From: UBA11524 sp963617205
GTDB taxonomy: Bacteria > Bacillota > Clostridia > Christensenellales > Aristaeellaceae
DNA length: 43,678 nt
Reading direction: 5' to 3'
Assembly (NCBI GenBank): GCA_963617205.1
Contig: CAVEOA010000019.1
Location: 1 to 43,678, forward strand
Position 1 is the stretch's first letter, and each line of letters starts with the position of its first letter. This document shows, one piece after another, positions 26,276-34,406 of this stretch. The translations under genes were made by a program, and so were the position numbers. The notes beneath the pieces were generated by a model. That model was not told where the DNA came from. It did not search any database and saw nothing but the letters and a program-made list of their open reading frames with translations.

Positions 26276-27268
26276 TTATCCTTTTTGCTGCGCCTTTTTC
26301 TCCGCTTCCTGTTTATAATAGGCATCATAAGCCTGAACAATCTGCTGCACCAGTTCATGGCGGACGACGTCCTTGTGCGTCAGCTCCACCATGCCGATTT
26401 CGGGAATGCCCTTCAGGATATCAACCGCCTCCGCCAGACCGGATTTCTTGCCATACGGCAGGTCTGTCTGCGTGATATCGCCTGTAACGACCGCCTTGCT
26501 GTGAAAGCCGAGGCGCGTCAGGAACATCTTCATCTGCTCGGATGTCGTATTCTGCGCCTCATCCAGAATGATGAAGGAATCAGACAGCGTGCGTCCGCGC
26601 ATGTATGCCAGCGGAGCTACCTCCACCACGCCGCGCTCCAGCAGGCGCTGATAGCTGTCCACGCCCATGAAATCGTAGAGCGCATCGTAGAGCGGCCGCA
26701 GATACGGGTCAACCTTCTGCGTCAGATCACCCGGCAGGAAGCCGAGCTTTTCGCCTGCCTCCACCGCCGGACGCGTCAGCACGATGCGCTCCACTTCCTT
26801 ATTCTTGAGCGCAACGACCGCCAGCGCCATCGCCAGATACGTCTTGCCCGTGCCGGCAGGTCCGACCGCAAACGTCAGGTCATGGTCACGGATTGCCTGC
26901 ACATACTCCTGCTGACCGAGCGTCTTGCAGCGGATTTGCTTGCCGCGGTGCGTGATGGCAACCACAGAGCGGAGAATTTCGTCGATGCGGTCGACGTCGC
27001 CCTCACGAGCCAGCGCCACGGCATACCGGATGCGTGCCCGATCCACCAATTCGCCGCGCCGGATCATCTCCAGCAGCTTGACGATCACGCTTTCCGCCAG
27101 CGCCGCGTCCTCCTCCTCGCCCGTGATGCTCAGCTCCGACTCGCGCAGGCTTACGTGAACGCCGCATTCCATCTCCAGCAGTGCGACATTCTGGTCATTC
27201 ATCCCGAAGAGCGACATATACGCATCCATGGTATCGAGCGTCAGCGGGATCTTCTTCGTTCCTGTCAA
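26276..27268 (-). CDS. phoH: PhoH-family ATPase
   Basis: About 330 residues from TTG 27268, supported by AGAAGG nine bases upstream. A second TTG at 27292 is in frame but has a poorer site. The Walker A motif GPAGTGKT lies near residue 140 and Walker B is FIILDEAQN; LTRPAVEAGEKLGFLPGD between them is diagnostic for PhoH. Members bind and hydrolyse ATP, and links with YbeY and RNA metabolism come mainly from this conserved gene order. It heads the operon phoH - pgpH - ybeY::cdd - era - glmM - sdaAB - sdaAA. Confidence 0.92.
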   Translation of the reverse strand: MTGTKKIPLTLDTMDAYMSLFGMNDQNVALLEMECGVHVSLRESELSITGEEEDAALAESVIVKLLEMIRRGELVDRARIRYAVALAREGDVDRIDEILRSVVAITHRGKQIRCKTLGQQEYVQAIRDHDLTFAVGPAGTGKTYLAMALAVVALKNKEVERIVLTRPAVEAGEKLGFLPGDLTQKVDPYLRPLYDALYDFMGVDSYQRLLERGVVEVAPLAYMRGRTLSDSFIILDEAQNTTSEQMKMFLTRLGFHSKAVVTGDITQTDLPYGKKSGLAEAVDILKGIPEIGMVELTHKDVVRHELVQQIVQAYDAYYKQEAEKKAQQKG

Positions 27269-27373
27269 AAAGGCTTTCCTTCTTTCTTTCAATGCCGTCC
27301 CGACAGTATCAGCAGAGGTGCCGATCCTGCGGGAGAGGATGCTGCCTGTTCTCCAAACAGTATCTCATATTCT

Positions 27374-27402
27374 ATCATACTACAATTTGTCTTTCGGGTC
27401 AA
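27374..27402 (-). promoter_or_regulatory. promoter of the phoH operon
   Basis: On the minus strand, TTGACC (27402-27397), 17 bases, TATGAT (27379-27374). It would give a leader of about 100 bases before the TTG start of phoH. Confidence 0.75.
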
Positions 27403-27413
27403 TAAAAAACCAT

Positions 27414-27441
27414 TTGCGTTTGCGCGATTTGATGGTATAAT
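27414..27441 (+). promoter_or_regulatory. promoter of the mreB/mbl gene
   Basis: TTGCGT (27414-27419), 16 bases, perfect TATAAT (27436-27441), divergent from the phoH promoter and separated from it by only about 10 bases. Confidence 0.65.
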
Positions 27442-27535
27442 AAGGAGCGCAGTGTATTCAGTCTGTGTCGCGGTCAGCCATGCTCGCGGCCATTTTGAGC
27501 GCACGTATGCACAAAAACTGGCAGGTGGTTTGATA

Positions 27536-28573
27536 ATGGCTCAGCTGAATGATTTAGGCATTGACCTTGGAACTTCCAACGTACTCATCTATCAAAAGGG
27601 CAAGGGCATCGTCCTCCGCCATCCGGCGGTAGTTTCCATTGAGCGCTCCACCAAGAAGGTGCTCGCTGTCGGCGACGATGCATACAAGATGATCGGACGC
27701 ACGCCCGGCAATATTCTCGCCATTCGTCCGCTCAAGCAGGGCACGATTGCCGACTTTGAGCTGACGAACTCGATGCTGCGCGTCTTCCTCGGCAGCGTGC
27801 TGGAAAAGCGCGTTTTCTCCGGACCGCGTGTCGTGATGAGCGTCCCTTCCGGCGTCACGGAAACGGAAAAGCAGTCGCTCATCAACATTCTGCTGGACGC
27901 CGGCGTTAAGCGCACTTATCTGCTGGATCGTCCGCTTGCGGCAGCTATCGGTGCAGGCATTGATGTCACCATGCGCTTCGGTCGCATGATTGTCGACATG
28001 GGGGCAGGCATTACGGACATTGCCGTCGTTTCCGAGGGCGAAATCGTACAGGCAACCAGAACCTTCTATGCCGGCGACTATTTCGATGATGCCATCATCC
28101 GTTATATCCGCAAGAAATATAGCCTGCTCATCGGCGAAAAGACTGCCGAGCAGGTCAAAATCAACATCGGCACCGCCATGCCGCCGGAAAGTGACGATGT
28201 CGACCTGTCGATGACCATCGTCGGGCGCCACCAGCTTTCCGGTCTGCCGCGCACGCAGGAAATCCGCGCAAGCGAAATCTATGAGGCGCTCAAGGATCCG
28301 GTCTCCGCGCTCATCGGCTGCATTCAGGATGTGCTCGTGCGCACACCGCCGCAGCTTGCTGCCGACATTTTCGATGACGGCATCGTGCTGACCGGCGGTG
28401 CTGCCGGTGTCGCACGGCTCGCGGATGCCGTCTACAGCGTGCTGCATATTCCCTGCGGCGTCGCGGACGATCCACAGACAAGCGTTGTCCTCGGCTGCGG
28501 CAAGGCTGTCGAAAACACAGCGCTGTTCGGCGCGATGATGGACGATGGACGCAAGGGGTTCAAGAGACTATAA
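27536..28573 (+). CDS. mbl: MreB/Mbl actin-like cell-shape protein
   Basis: 345 residues from ATG 27536, with AGGTGG seven bases upstream. The actin-type nucleotide fold is complete: phosphate-1 loop GIDLGTSNVLIY at the N-terminus, DRPLAAAIGAGIDV in the connecting region, phosphate-2 loop VDMGAGITDIAVV and the adenosine motif VLTGGAA. It polymerises under the membrane and guides lateral wall synthesis. No mreC or mreD follows, so an Mbl/MreBH-type paralogue is more likely than the canonical mreBCD gene; the symbol is therefore provisional. It is transcribed alone between its own promoter and terminator. Confidence 0.88.
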   Translation: MAQLNDLGIDLGTSNVLIYQKGKGIVLRHPAVVSIERSTKKVLAVGDDAYKMIGRTPGNILAIRPLKQGTIADFELTNSMLRVFLGSVLEKRVFSGPRVVMSVPSGVTETEKQSLINILLDAGVKRTYLLDRPLAAAIGAGIDVTMRFGRMIVDMGAGITDIAVVSEGEIVQATRTFYAGDYFDDAIIRYIRKKYSLLIGEKTAEQVKINIGTAMPPESDDVDLSMTIVGRHQLSGLPRTQEIRASEIYEALKDPVSALIGCIQDVLVRTPPQLAADIFDDGIVLTGGAAGVARLADAVYSVLHIPCGVADDPQTSVVLGCGKAVENTALFGAMMDDGRKGFKRL

Positions 28574-28578
28574 AATCA

Positions 28579-28617
28579 GGGACTGCTGCACATTGATGCA
28601 TCAGTCCCCTTTTATTT
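28579..28617. terminator. bidirectional terminator between mbl and the nitrogen operon
   Basis: GGGACTG (28579-28585) pairs with 28602-28608, with an inner TGCA/TGCA pairing, followed by CTTTTATTTT. The ANTAR gene stops at 28618, so the same hairpin can end the minus-strand operon. Confidence 0.8.
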
Positions 28618-29190
28618 TCACATTTCGTACTGCGCAAGGATGTTCTGCGCGACAGCCATTCTCGTCAAGCGCAGATCCATCGCCTGCTTCTCGATATAGC
28701 GGTGTGCCTGCTCCTCTGTCAGGCTGCGATACTGGATCAGCAGGCATTTTGCCCGATCAATCACACGGATTTCCGCGAGCTTCTTCTCCAGCTTCGTCTT
28801 TTCGGCGCAGACCTTCAGCAGACGGCTTCGTGACGCCGCTGCGCAGTGCATCGCCTGATCGAACATCGGGCGTGCAACCGGCTTGGCGACCACCAGCACG
28901 CCGTCCCCCTCCAGCCGTTCCTGAACGGCAGCGGCCAGCTCCGCCTTGACGAGCAGAAGCACGCCGGCAGAGGTTCTGTCCGCCGCATCAATCGAAAGAT
29001 CAATGCCGCTTTCATCATTCAGTGGCGTATTGATCACGACGAACGACCACTCGCGTTCCCCCAGCAGACGGCGCATTTCCGCACCGCTCTGCGCGATTTG
29101 AACGGAATCCGCATTTCCGAGCGGAAGCAGGGTTTGCAGCAGCTGCCGACCCTTTTCGGTGCTGCCTGCGAGCAGAATTTGTTCCTGCAT
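28618..29190 (-). CDS. ANTAR-domain RNA-binding antiterminator with pseudo-receiver
   Basis: 190 residues. Residues 1-115 resemble a response-regulator receiver (QILLAGSTEKGRQLL), but the phosphoacceptor position reads VVINTPL, with Asn in place of Asp, so normal phosphorylation is unlikely. A coiled-coil linker (about 120-135, KTKLEKKLAEIR) leads to the ANTAR three-helix domain (about 130-190, AKCLLIQYRSLTEEQAHRYI ... MAVAQNIL). ANTAR proteins bind paired RNA hairpins with six-base loops and prevent termination. It is the last gene of the glutamate synthase/glutamine synthetase operon, whose leader contains such a target. How the pseudo-receiver senses nitrogen status is unknown. Confidence 0.9.
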   Translation of the reverse strand: MQEQILLAGSTEKGRQLLQTLLPLGNADSVQIAQSGAEMRRLLGEREWSFVVINTPLNDESGIDLSIDAADRTSAGVLLLVKAELAAAVQERLEGDGVLVVAKPVARPMFDQAMHCAAASRSRLLKVCAEKTKLEKKLAEIRVIDRAKCLLIQYRSLTEEQAHRYIEKQAMDLRLTRMAVAQNILAQYEM

Positions 29191-29211
29191 GCATATGCCT
29201 CCCTGCTCTGC

Positions 29212-30480
29212 TTAGATGGTGCGAAGGTGCAGCTGATACACGGCGTTTGCGTCTGCCTCATAGCGCGCCGCCGTCTTCCGCTTTTCTTCCAGATATGCCT
29301 CGATGACGCTTTCCGGCAGCACTTCTCTGATGAAGCTGCTCTTTGACGCCAGCGCAATGGCTTCCTCGAGATTGTCGGGCAGCTCGCCGGAATCCTTCAG
29401 CGGCTCCTGCAGCGGCGTCACCTCGGTAATGCCCTCCATCGCCGCCGCCAGCACCAGCGCGAATGCCAGATACGGATTGCATGCCGGGTCAGGCGAACGC
29501 AGCTCCATGCGCCCTGATCCTGCCTCTGCCGCCGGAATGCGGACAAGCTGACTGCGGTTGCCAAACGACCAGTTGATGCGCTTCGGTGCCTCGCAGCAGC
29601 CCAGCCGCTGATAGCTCGACGGCAGCGGATTGAGGAACAGGCTGATTTCACGGATGCGGCTGAGGATGCCCGCGATGGCATGCTGCGCATCATTCGAGAG
29701 CTTTCCGTTCTCCTGCGCAAAGATGTTCACGCCGCCGCGCTCGATGGACAGGTTGATATGCAGCCCATTGCCGCTTTCGTCACGCAGGGGCTTGGGCATA
29801 AACGATGCGCACAGCCCGTACTGGTTGGCAATCGTCCGCACAGCCGTCTTGAAGGACATGGCATGGTCTGCCGCCGTCAGCGCGCCTGCGTAGTGGAAGT
29901 CAATCTCATTCTGACCGGGTCCCTGCTCGTGGTGACTGCTTTCGGGCGTGATATTCATGTTCTCCAGCGTCAGGCAGATATCACGGCGGACATTTTCGCC
30001 CTTATCCAGCGGAGAAACATCCATGTAGCCCGCCCTGTCCTGCGGCTGAAGCGTTATGTTTCCAGCCTCGTCCGCCTGAAAGAGATAGAATTCGTACTCC
30101 GTGCCGATTCTGAACGTCAGCCCGAGCGCACGCGCCTTTTCAACCTGCCGGCGGAGGATTTCGCGGCTGTAGCCCTCAAACGGCTTGCCATCCGGCGTCA
30201 GGCAGTCGCACATCATCCGTGCGACGCGTCCTGTCTGCGGACGCCACGGCAGCAGCGTGATGGTCTTAGGGTCAGGGCGAAGGAACAGCTCGCTGTGCGA
30301 AATGTCGCAGAAGCCCTTGACCGCCGATGCGTCAAACGACACGCTGCCGTTCAGCGCCCGATGCAGCTGTGTGGGCATAATGGAGATGTTCTTCAGCGCA
30401 CCAAAGAGGTCAACAAACGCCAGACGAATGAATTTGACGTCATTTTCCTCAACAAACTCAAGCACTTCCTGCTCAGTCAT
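29212..30480 (-). CDS. glnA: glutamine synthetase, type I
   Basis: 422 residues, at the short end for type I enzymes. It forms glutamine from glutamate, ammonia and ATP. Seen motifs: VDLFGALKNISI near the N-terminus, RIGTEYEFYLF, HHEQGPGQNEIDF (metal and ATP ligands), NGLHINLSIE, and NPYLAFALVLAAAMEGI near the end. Its operon partners make glutamate from glutamine and 2-oxoglutarate, giving a complete GS-GOGAT cycle in one transcript. It starts 24 bases after the GXGXG gene and ends 21 bases before the ANTAR gene. Control probably acts through the ANTAR leader. Confidence 0.95.
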   Translation of the reverse strand: MTEQEVLEFVEENDVKFIRLAFVDLFGALKNISIMPTQLHRALNGSVSFDASAVKGFCDISHSELFLRPDPKTITLLPWRPQTGRVARMMCDCLTPDGKPFEGYSREILRRQVEKARALGLTFRIGTEYEFYLFQADEAGNITLQPQDRAGYMDVSPLDKGENVRRDICLTLENMNITPESSHHEQGPGQNEIDFHYAGALTAADHAMSFKTAVRTIANQYGLCASFMPKPLRDESGNGLHINLSIERGGVNIFAQENGKLSNDAQHAIAGILSRIREISLFLNPLPSSYQRLGCCEAPKRINWSFGNRSQLVRIPAAEAGSGRMELRSPDPACNPYLAFALVLAAAMEGITEVTPLQEPLKDSGELPDNLEEAIALASKSSFIREVLPESVIEAYLEEKRKTAARYEADANAVYQLHLRTI

Positions 30481-30504
30481 GTTCTTCCTCCCCTGACTCC
30501 TCTG

Positions 30505-31230
30505 TTAATTCGTCACATACATGGAACGATACGGATTCGCGCTGTCCGGCACGAGCACCACGAAGCGTTCGGACAGAATCTCATCTGCATCCTTGCCGAA
30601 TTTCTCGGCGAAACGGCGGATATATGGTGCAATTTCCGCTTTTTCCTCGTCCGTCGCCTCATGGGACAGCACCTGCTGCGGAATATCAAACGGCATGTCG
30701 CATTCCGTGCGCAGGAAGATTTTGCCGCCGTGCATACCAGCCGCCGGGAATCGTCCAACCGGCGCATGATCAGTCGTTTTCAGACCCAGCACGACAATAT
30801 ATCCGCCTGCCTGATATTCGCCGAGGAACGAGCCTGCCTCGCCGCCGACCACCAGCACCGGAATATGCGTCTGATACGCCTTCATATGGATGCCTGCCCG
30901 ATAGCCGACATTGCCTTCAATAAAGATGGAGCCGCCGCGCATCGCGTAGCCCGTTGCATCTCCGCAATTACCATGGATGGTCAGCGTGCCGCTGTTCATG
31001 GTGTCGCCGGTCGCGTCCTGTGCGTTGCCGAACACCTCGACATCGCAGCCGTCCAGATAGCAGCACAGTGCGTTGCCCGGAATACCGTGAATCGCGACGC
31101 TTTTACCGGAGAGCCCAGAGCAAATATAACGCTGTCCGCAGACATTGTCAAGCTCGATTTCGCTTGCCTGACATGCATTGATTTCCTCGTTCAGTTCCTG
31201 AAAGTTCTTGTCGCCTGCAACGATTCTCAC
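30505..31230 (-). CDS. glutamate synthase GXGXG (alpha) domain protein
   Basis: 241 residues. It corresponds to the C-terminal right-handed beta-helix domain of glutamate synthase large subunits, here a free-standing protein. The GXGXG-type turns are visible in series: LSGKSVAIHGIPGNA, FGNAQDATGDTMNSGTLTIHG, NCGDATGYAMRGGSIFIEG, NVGYRAGIHM, VGGEAGSFLGEY. In whole GltB this domain is structural and lies beside the FMN domain. Its start overlaps the stop of the FAD oxidoreductase gene by four bases. It should assemble with the amidotransferase and FMN proteins of the same operon. Confidence 0.92.
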   Translation of the reverse strand: MRIVAGDKNFQELNEEINACQASEIELDNVCGQRYICSGLSGKSVAIHGIPGNALCCYLDGCDVEVFGNAQDATGDTMNSGTLTIHGNCGDATGYAMRGGSIFIEGNVGYRAGIHMKAYQTHIPVLVVGGEAGSFLGEYQAGGYIVVLGLKTTDHAPVGRFPAAGMHGGKIFLRTECDMPFDIPQQVLSHEATDEEKAEIAPYIRRFAEKFGKDADEILSERFVVLVPDSANPYRSMYVTN

Positions 31231-32456
31231 AGTCTGCTCCCTCCCATCAGCATCGCGCGATCCCGTCTGGAGAACGCCATGAGCTGCGGCTTCTCCAGCA
31301 TCAGCTGGAAGTCAATGCTGCTCAGCGGCGTCTTTTCGCGGATCAGCGCCGTGTAGATGCCTGCACGTTCCACATCGCCGAGCATGATGTAGCCCATCAG
31401 CCGGTCGTCCTTCGTGCAGAGACGCTTGTAGCTGCCGTTTTCACGGATGATATAGCTTTCGCCCGTCATCGTGCCGGCGGTAATCATATGCAGCCCGAAC
31501 ATGCCCATGGCATTCATCGGAATTGCCTTCATCTGCTTCGGGGTACGCCCTGCCATCGACATGCCGCAGATTTCACCCTGCTGTGTCGCATTCGGCAGCA
31601 GCGCCAGCACGCGCTCTGTGTCCGTCGTCAGGTCGATGGACTTCGCGCAGTCGCCTGCCGCATAAATGCCGGGAATGTCCGTCTCGCCGCATTCATTCGT
31701 GTGAATGCCGCGCGACGCATCCAGTCCGAGGCTCTGCGCCAGCTCTGTTGCCGGACGAACGCCGACTGCCATCACCAGCTCGTCGAACTCGACCTCCCTG
31801 CCGCTCTTCATGATGGCCTTGCCCGGCTCGAAGCGAACCGCGCTGTCGCCCAGGAGGAAGGTCACATCCTGCTTCTCGCAGTGCTTCTGCACCATGTCCG
31901 CCGCTTCTTCATCAAGGATGGACGGCAGCACCTGCTTCGCCAAATCGCAGACGGTCACGCTTGCGACATGGTCGCGGATGCCCTCCAGACACTTCATGCC
32001 AATCAGGCCCGCGCCGACAATCAGCACACGCGTATTCTTCGTCAGGCAGCTTTCCAGCGACTTCGCGTCTGCAATCGTCATGAACGTATGATATTGGACC
32101 GTGTCAATGCCCTCAATCGGCGGGACAAACGGCCGTGCACCTGTCGCAAGCAGCAGCGCATCATACGGAACGGTCTGCCCGTTTGAACCGGTAACCGTCT
32201 TCCTCTCGCTGTCGATAGCAACCGCTTCGATGCCCTTGAGAAATTCAATCCGATTCTTTTCGTAGAAGTCAGGCGCCTTATAGCACATCCGTTCCTCATC
32301 CGTCTTGCCGCAGAGCAGATAAGAAATCAGCGGACGGGAGTAGGTGAACGCATCCTCCTTGGAAAACAGCGTGATGGTTCCTTCGCTGTCCACCTTGCGG
32401 ATGGTCTCCGCTGCCGTCACTGCTGCCGGACCGTTGCCGATAATCACGTAGTTCAT
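31227..32456 (-). CDS. FAD/NAD(P)-dependent oxidoreductase of the glutamate synthase cluster
   Basis: 409 residues from ATG 32456, chosen because GAGGTGAG is just upstream and the Rossmann strand NYVIIGNGPAAVTAAETIR begins there. A second nucleotide fold VLIVGAGLIGMKCLEG (about 145) binds NAD(P)H, and GIYAAGDCAKS closes the FAD site. It resembles the rubredoxin/nitrite reductase type of pyridine nucleotide-disulfide oxidoreductases. In this operon it probably replaces GltD and passes electrons through the ferredoxin to the FMN subunit. It starts seven bases after the ferredoxin stop. Confidence 0.9.
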   Translation of the reverse strand: MNYVIIGNGPAAVTAAETIRKVDSEGTITLFSKEDAFTYSRPLISYLLCGKTDEERMCYKAPDFYEKNRIEFLKGIEAVAIDSERKTVTGSNGQTVPYDALLLATGARPFVPPIEGIDTVQYHTFMTIADAKSLESCLTKNTRVLIVGAGLIGMKCLEGIRDHVASVTVCDLAKQVLPSILDEEAADMVQKHCEKQDVTFLLGDSAVRFEPGKAIMKSGREVEFDELVMAVGVRPATELAQSLGLDASRGIHTNECGETDIPGIYAAGDCAKSIDLTTDTERVLALLPNATQQGEICGMSMAGRTPKQMKAIPMNAMGMFGLHMITAGTMTGESYIIRENGSYKRLCTKDDRLMGYIMLGDVERAGIYTALIREKTPLSSIDFQLMLEKPQLMAFSRRDRAMLMGGSRL

Positions 32457-32463
32457 CTGCTTC

Positions 32464-32895
32464 TCACCTCTCCTCATACACGATTGCCTGATTCGGGCAG
32501 TTCTTGACGCACATCGGCTCACCGCCATTGCGTGTGCACAGCTCGCACTTCTGCATCACATGACCGGTTTCGTCCGGCATAATCGCGCCGTACGGGCAGG
32601 ACAGGATGCATGTGAAGCAGCCGACGCACTTCTTATCGTCAATCACAATCATGCCGTCCTTGCGGGTCAACGCGCCGGAAATGCAGCCCTTGACGCACAG
32701 CGGGTCGGCGCAGTGGCGGCAGTTAACCGCGAAATGAACGCCGTTCGCACCTTCCTCGATGTGGATGCGCGGATGAATCCGGATGTTCTTGAGCGCCTTC
32801 ACCATATCGCTCTTGCCGGAATTTGCGAATGCGCAGTAATATTCGCACAGGTGACACCCGAGGCACCATTTTTCGTTGACGTAGATTTTCTTCAT
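32464..32895 (-). CDS. polyferredoxin with four 4Fe-4S type motifs
   Basis: 143 residues from ATG 32895, preceded by GGAGAG at eight bases. A GTG three codons upstream overlaps the previous stop but has no properly spaced site. Cysteine groups CLGCHLCEYYC, CRHCADPLCVKGC, CVGCFTCILSC and CELC...CVKNC match the HycB/DmsB-type electron-transfer subunits that carry several [4Fe-4S] clusters. It probably links the FAD oxidoreductase to the FMN glutamate synthase subunit. Confidence 0.9.
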   Translation of the reverse strand: MKKIYVNEKWCLGCHLCEYYCAFANSGKSDMVKALKNIRIHPRIHIEEGANGVHFAVNCRHCADPLCVKGCISGALTRKDGMIVIDDKKCVGCFTCILSCPYGAIMPDETGHVMQKCELCTRNGGEPMCVKNCPNQAIVYEER

Positions 32896-32900
32896 GCTGC

Positions 32901-34406
32901 TCACTCTCCCGCGTGCTTGACGCCTAAAATTTCAAGCTCCTTCTCGTTGAGCCCCACGCCGCGAAGCATCAGCCGGTTTCCGCGAAGCGCCTCGATGGAA
33001 TTGATGCCCATGCCGCCCATCATTTCCTTGATTTCGTGATTCCATGCCGTAACAAGGTTCACCAGCCGCTGGCAGCCCATATCGGGATTCAGGCGCTGCG
33101 TCAGCTCCGGAATCTGCGTGGCGATACCCCAGTTGCAGCGACCCGTCTGGCAGGAACGGCACAAATGGCAGCCCAGTGCCATCAGTGCCGACGTCGCGAT
33201 GTAGACCGCATCCGCACCGAGCGCAATCGCCTTGACCACGTCCGCGCTGGAACGGATAGAGCCGCCGACAACGAGGCTCACACGGTCGCGGATGCCCTCC
33301 TGACGAAGGCGCGTATCGACTGCCGCGAGCGCAAGCTCAATCGGGATGCCGACGTTGTCGCGGATGCGCGTCGGCGCAGCGCCCGTGCCGCCGCGGAAGC
33401 CGTCAATGGCGATGATGTCCGCGCCGGAACGCGCGATGCCGGATGCAATCGCCGCGACGTTATGCACGGCGGCAATTTTGACAATGACCGGCTTGGTGTA
33501 GCGGCTTGCCTCCTTGAGCGAGTACACCAGCTGGCGCAGGTCCTCAATGGAGTAGATATCATGATGCGGCGCGGGCGAAATCGCGTCCGAGCCTTCCGGA
33601 ATCATGCGCGTTTTGGCTATGTCCGCCACAATCTTCCTGCCGGGCAGATGACCGCCGATGCCGGGCTTTGCGCCCTGACCCATCTTGATTTCAATCGCCG
33701 CGCCGGCATTCAGGTAGTCATGATTCACGCCGAAGCGTCCCGATGCCACCTGCACAATCGTGTGTGCGCCGTACTTGTAGAAATCCTGATGCAGACCGCC
33801 TTCGCCAGTGTTGTAGTACGTGCCGAGCTTTTCTGCGGCGCGTGCGAGCGACTCATGCGCATTATAGCTGATGGAGCCGTAGGACATGGCCGAGAACATA
33901 ATCGGCACCTCAAGCTTGAGCTGCGGCGGCGTGTCGTCAATGAGCTTACCGTCCTTTCCGCGCCGGACGCCTTCCGGACGGCTGCCGAGATATACGCGTG
34001 TCTCCATCGGCTCGCGCAGCGGGTCAATGGACGGATTCGTCACCTGCGAGGCGTTAATGAGCAGCTTGTCCCAGTACACCGGCAGCGGCACCGGATTGCC
34101 CATTGCGGACAGCAGCACGCCACCCGACTGCGCCTGACGGTAGATTTCCGTCATGGCCTGCGCGGTGTAGTTGACGTTATCCTTGAAGGTATTATCGGTC
34201 TTGACGATTTTGAGGGCGCGCGTCGGACAGAGCGACACGCAGCGCTGGCAGTTCACGCACGCGCTCTCATCGGAAATCATGATGCCCAGCTCCGCATCGT
34301 ACTGATGCACCTTGTTGGCGCACTGACGCTCACAGACGCGGCAGGTGATGCAGCGATCCTGATTGCGCACCACCTCATACGCCGGATAGAAGAAATCAAC
34401 AGCCAT
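32901..34406 (-). CDS. glutamate synthase FMN-domain protein with N-terminal ferredoxin domain
   Basis: 501 residues. The first 75 carry two [4Fe-4S] motifs (CITCRVCERQC and CVNCQRCVSLCP). The rest is the glutamate synthase FMN barrel: PIMFSAMSYGSISYNAHESL, GEGGLHQDFYKYG, KPGIGGHLPG, IDGFRGGTGAAPTRIRDNVG, and CHLCRSCQTGRCNWG, which supplies the cluster cysteines. It makes glutamate from 2-oxoglutarate and ammonia delivered by the amidotransferase protein. This is the archaeal/clostridial arrangement in which GltB is split. Its start shares one base with the upstream stop. Confidence 0.94.
   Translation of the reverse strand: MAVDFFYPAYEVVRNQDRCITCRVCERQCANKVHQYDAELGIMISDESACVNCQRCVSLCPTRALKIVKTDNTFKDNVNYTAQAMTEIYRQAQSGGVLLSAMGNPVPLPVYWDKLLINASQVTNPSIDPLREPMETRVYLGSRPEGVRRGKDGKLIDDTPPQLKLEVPIMFSAMSYGSISYNAHESLARAAEKLGTYYNTGEGGLHQDFYKYGAHTIVQVASGRFGVNHDYLNAGAAIEIKMGQGAKPGIGGHLPGRKIVADIAKTRMIPEGSDAISPAPHHDIYSIEDLRQLVYSLKEASRYTKPVIVKIAAVHNVAAIASGIARSGADIIAIDGFRGGTGAAPTRIRDNVGIPIELALAAVDTRLRQEGIRDRVSLVVGGSIRSSADVVKAIALGADAVYIATSALMALGCHLCRSCQTGRCNWGIATQIPELTQRLNPDMGCQRLVNLVTAWNHEIKEMMGGMGINSIEALRGNRLMLRGVGLNEKELEILGVKHAGE

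Noticed and set aside
26285..27535. In-frame upstream extension of the mreB/mbl frame through phoH
   Set aside because: It overlaps phoH antisense; AGGTGG before ATG 27536 and the actin fold beginning there fix the start.
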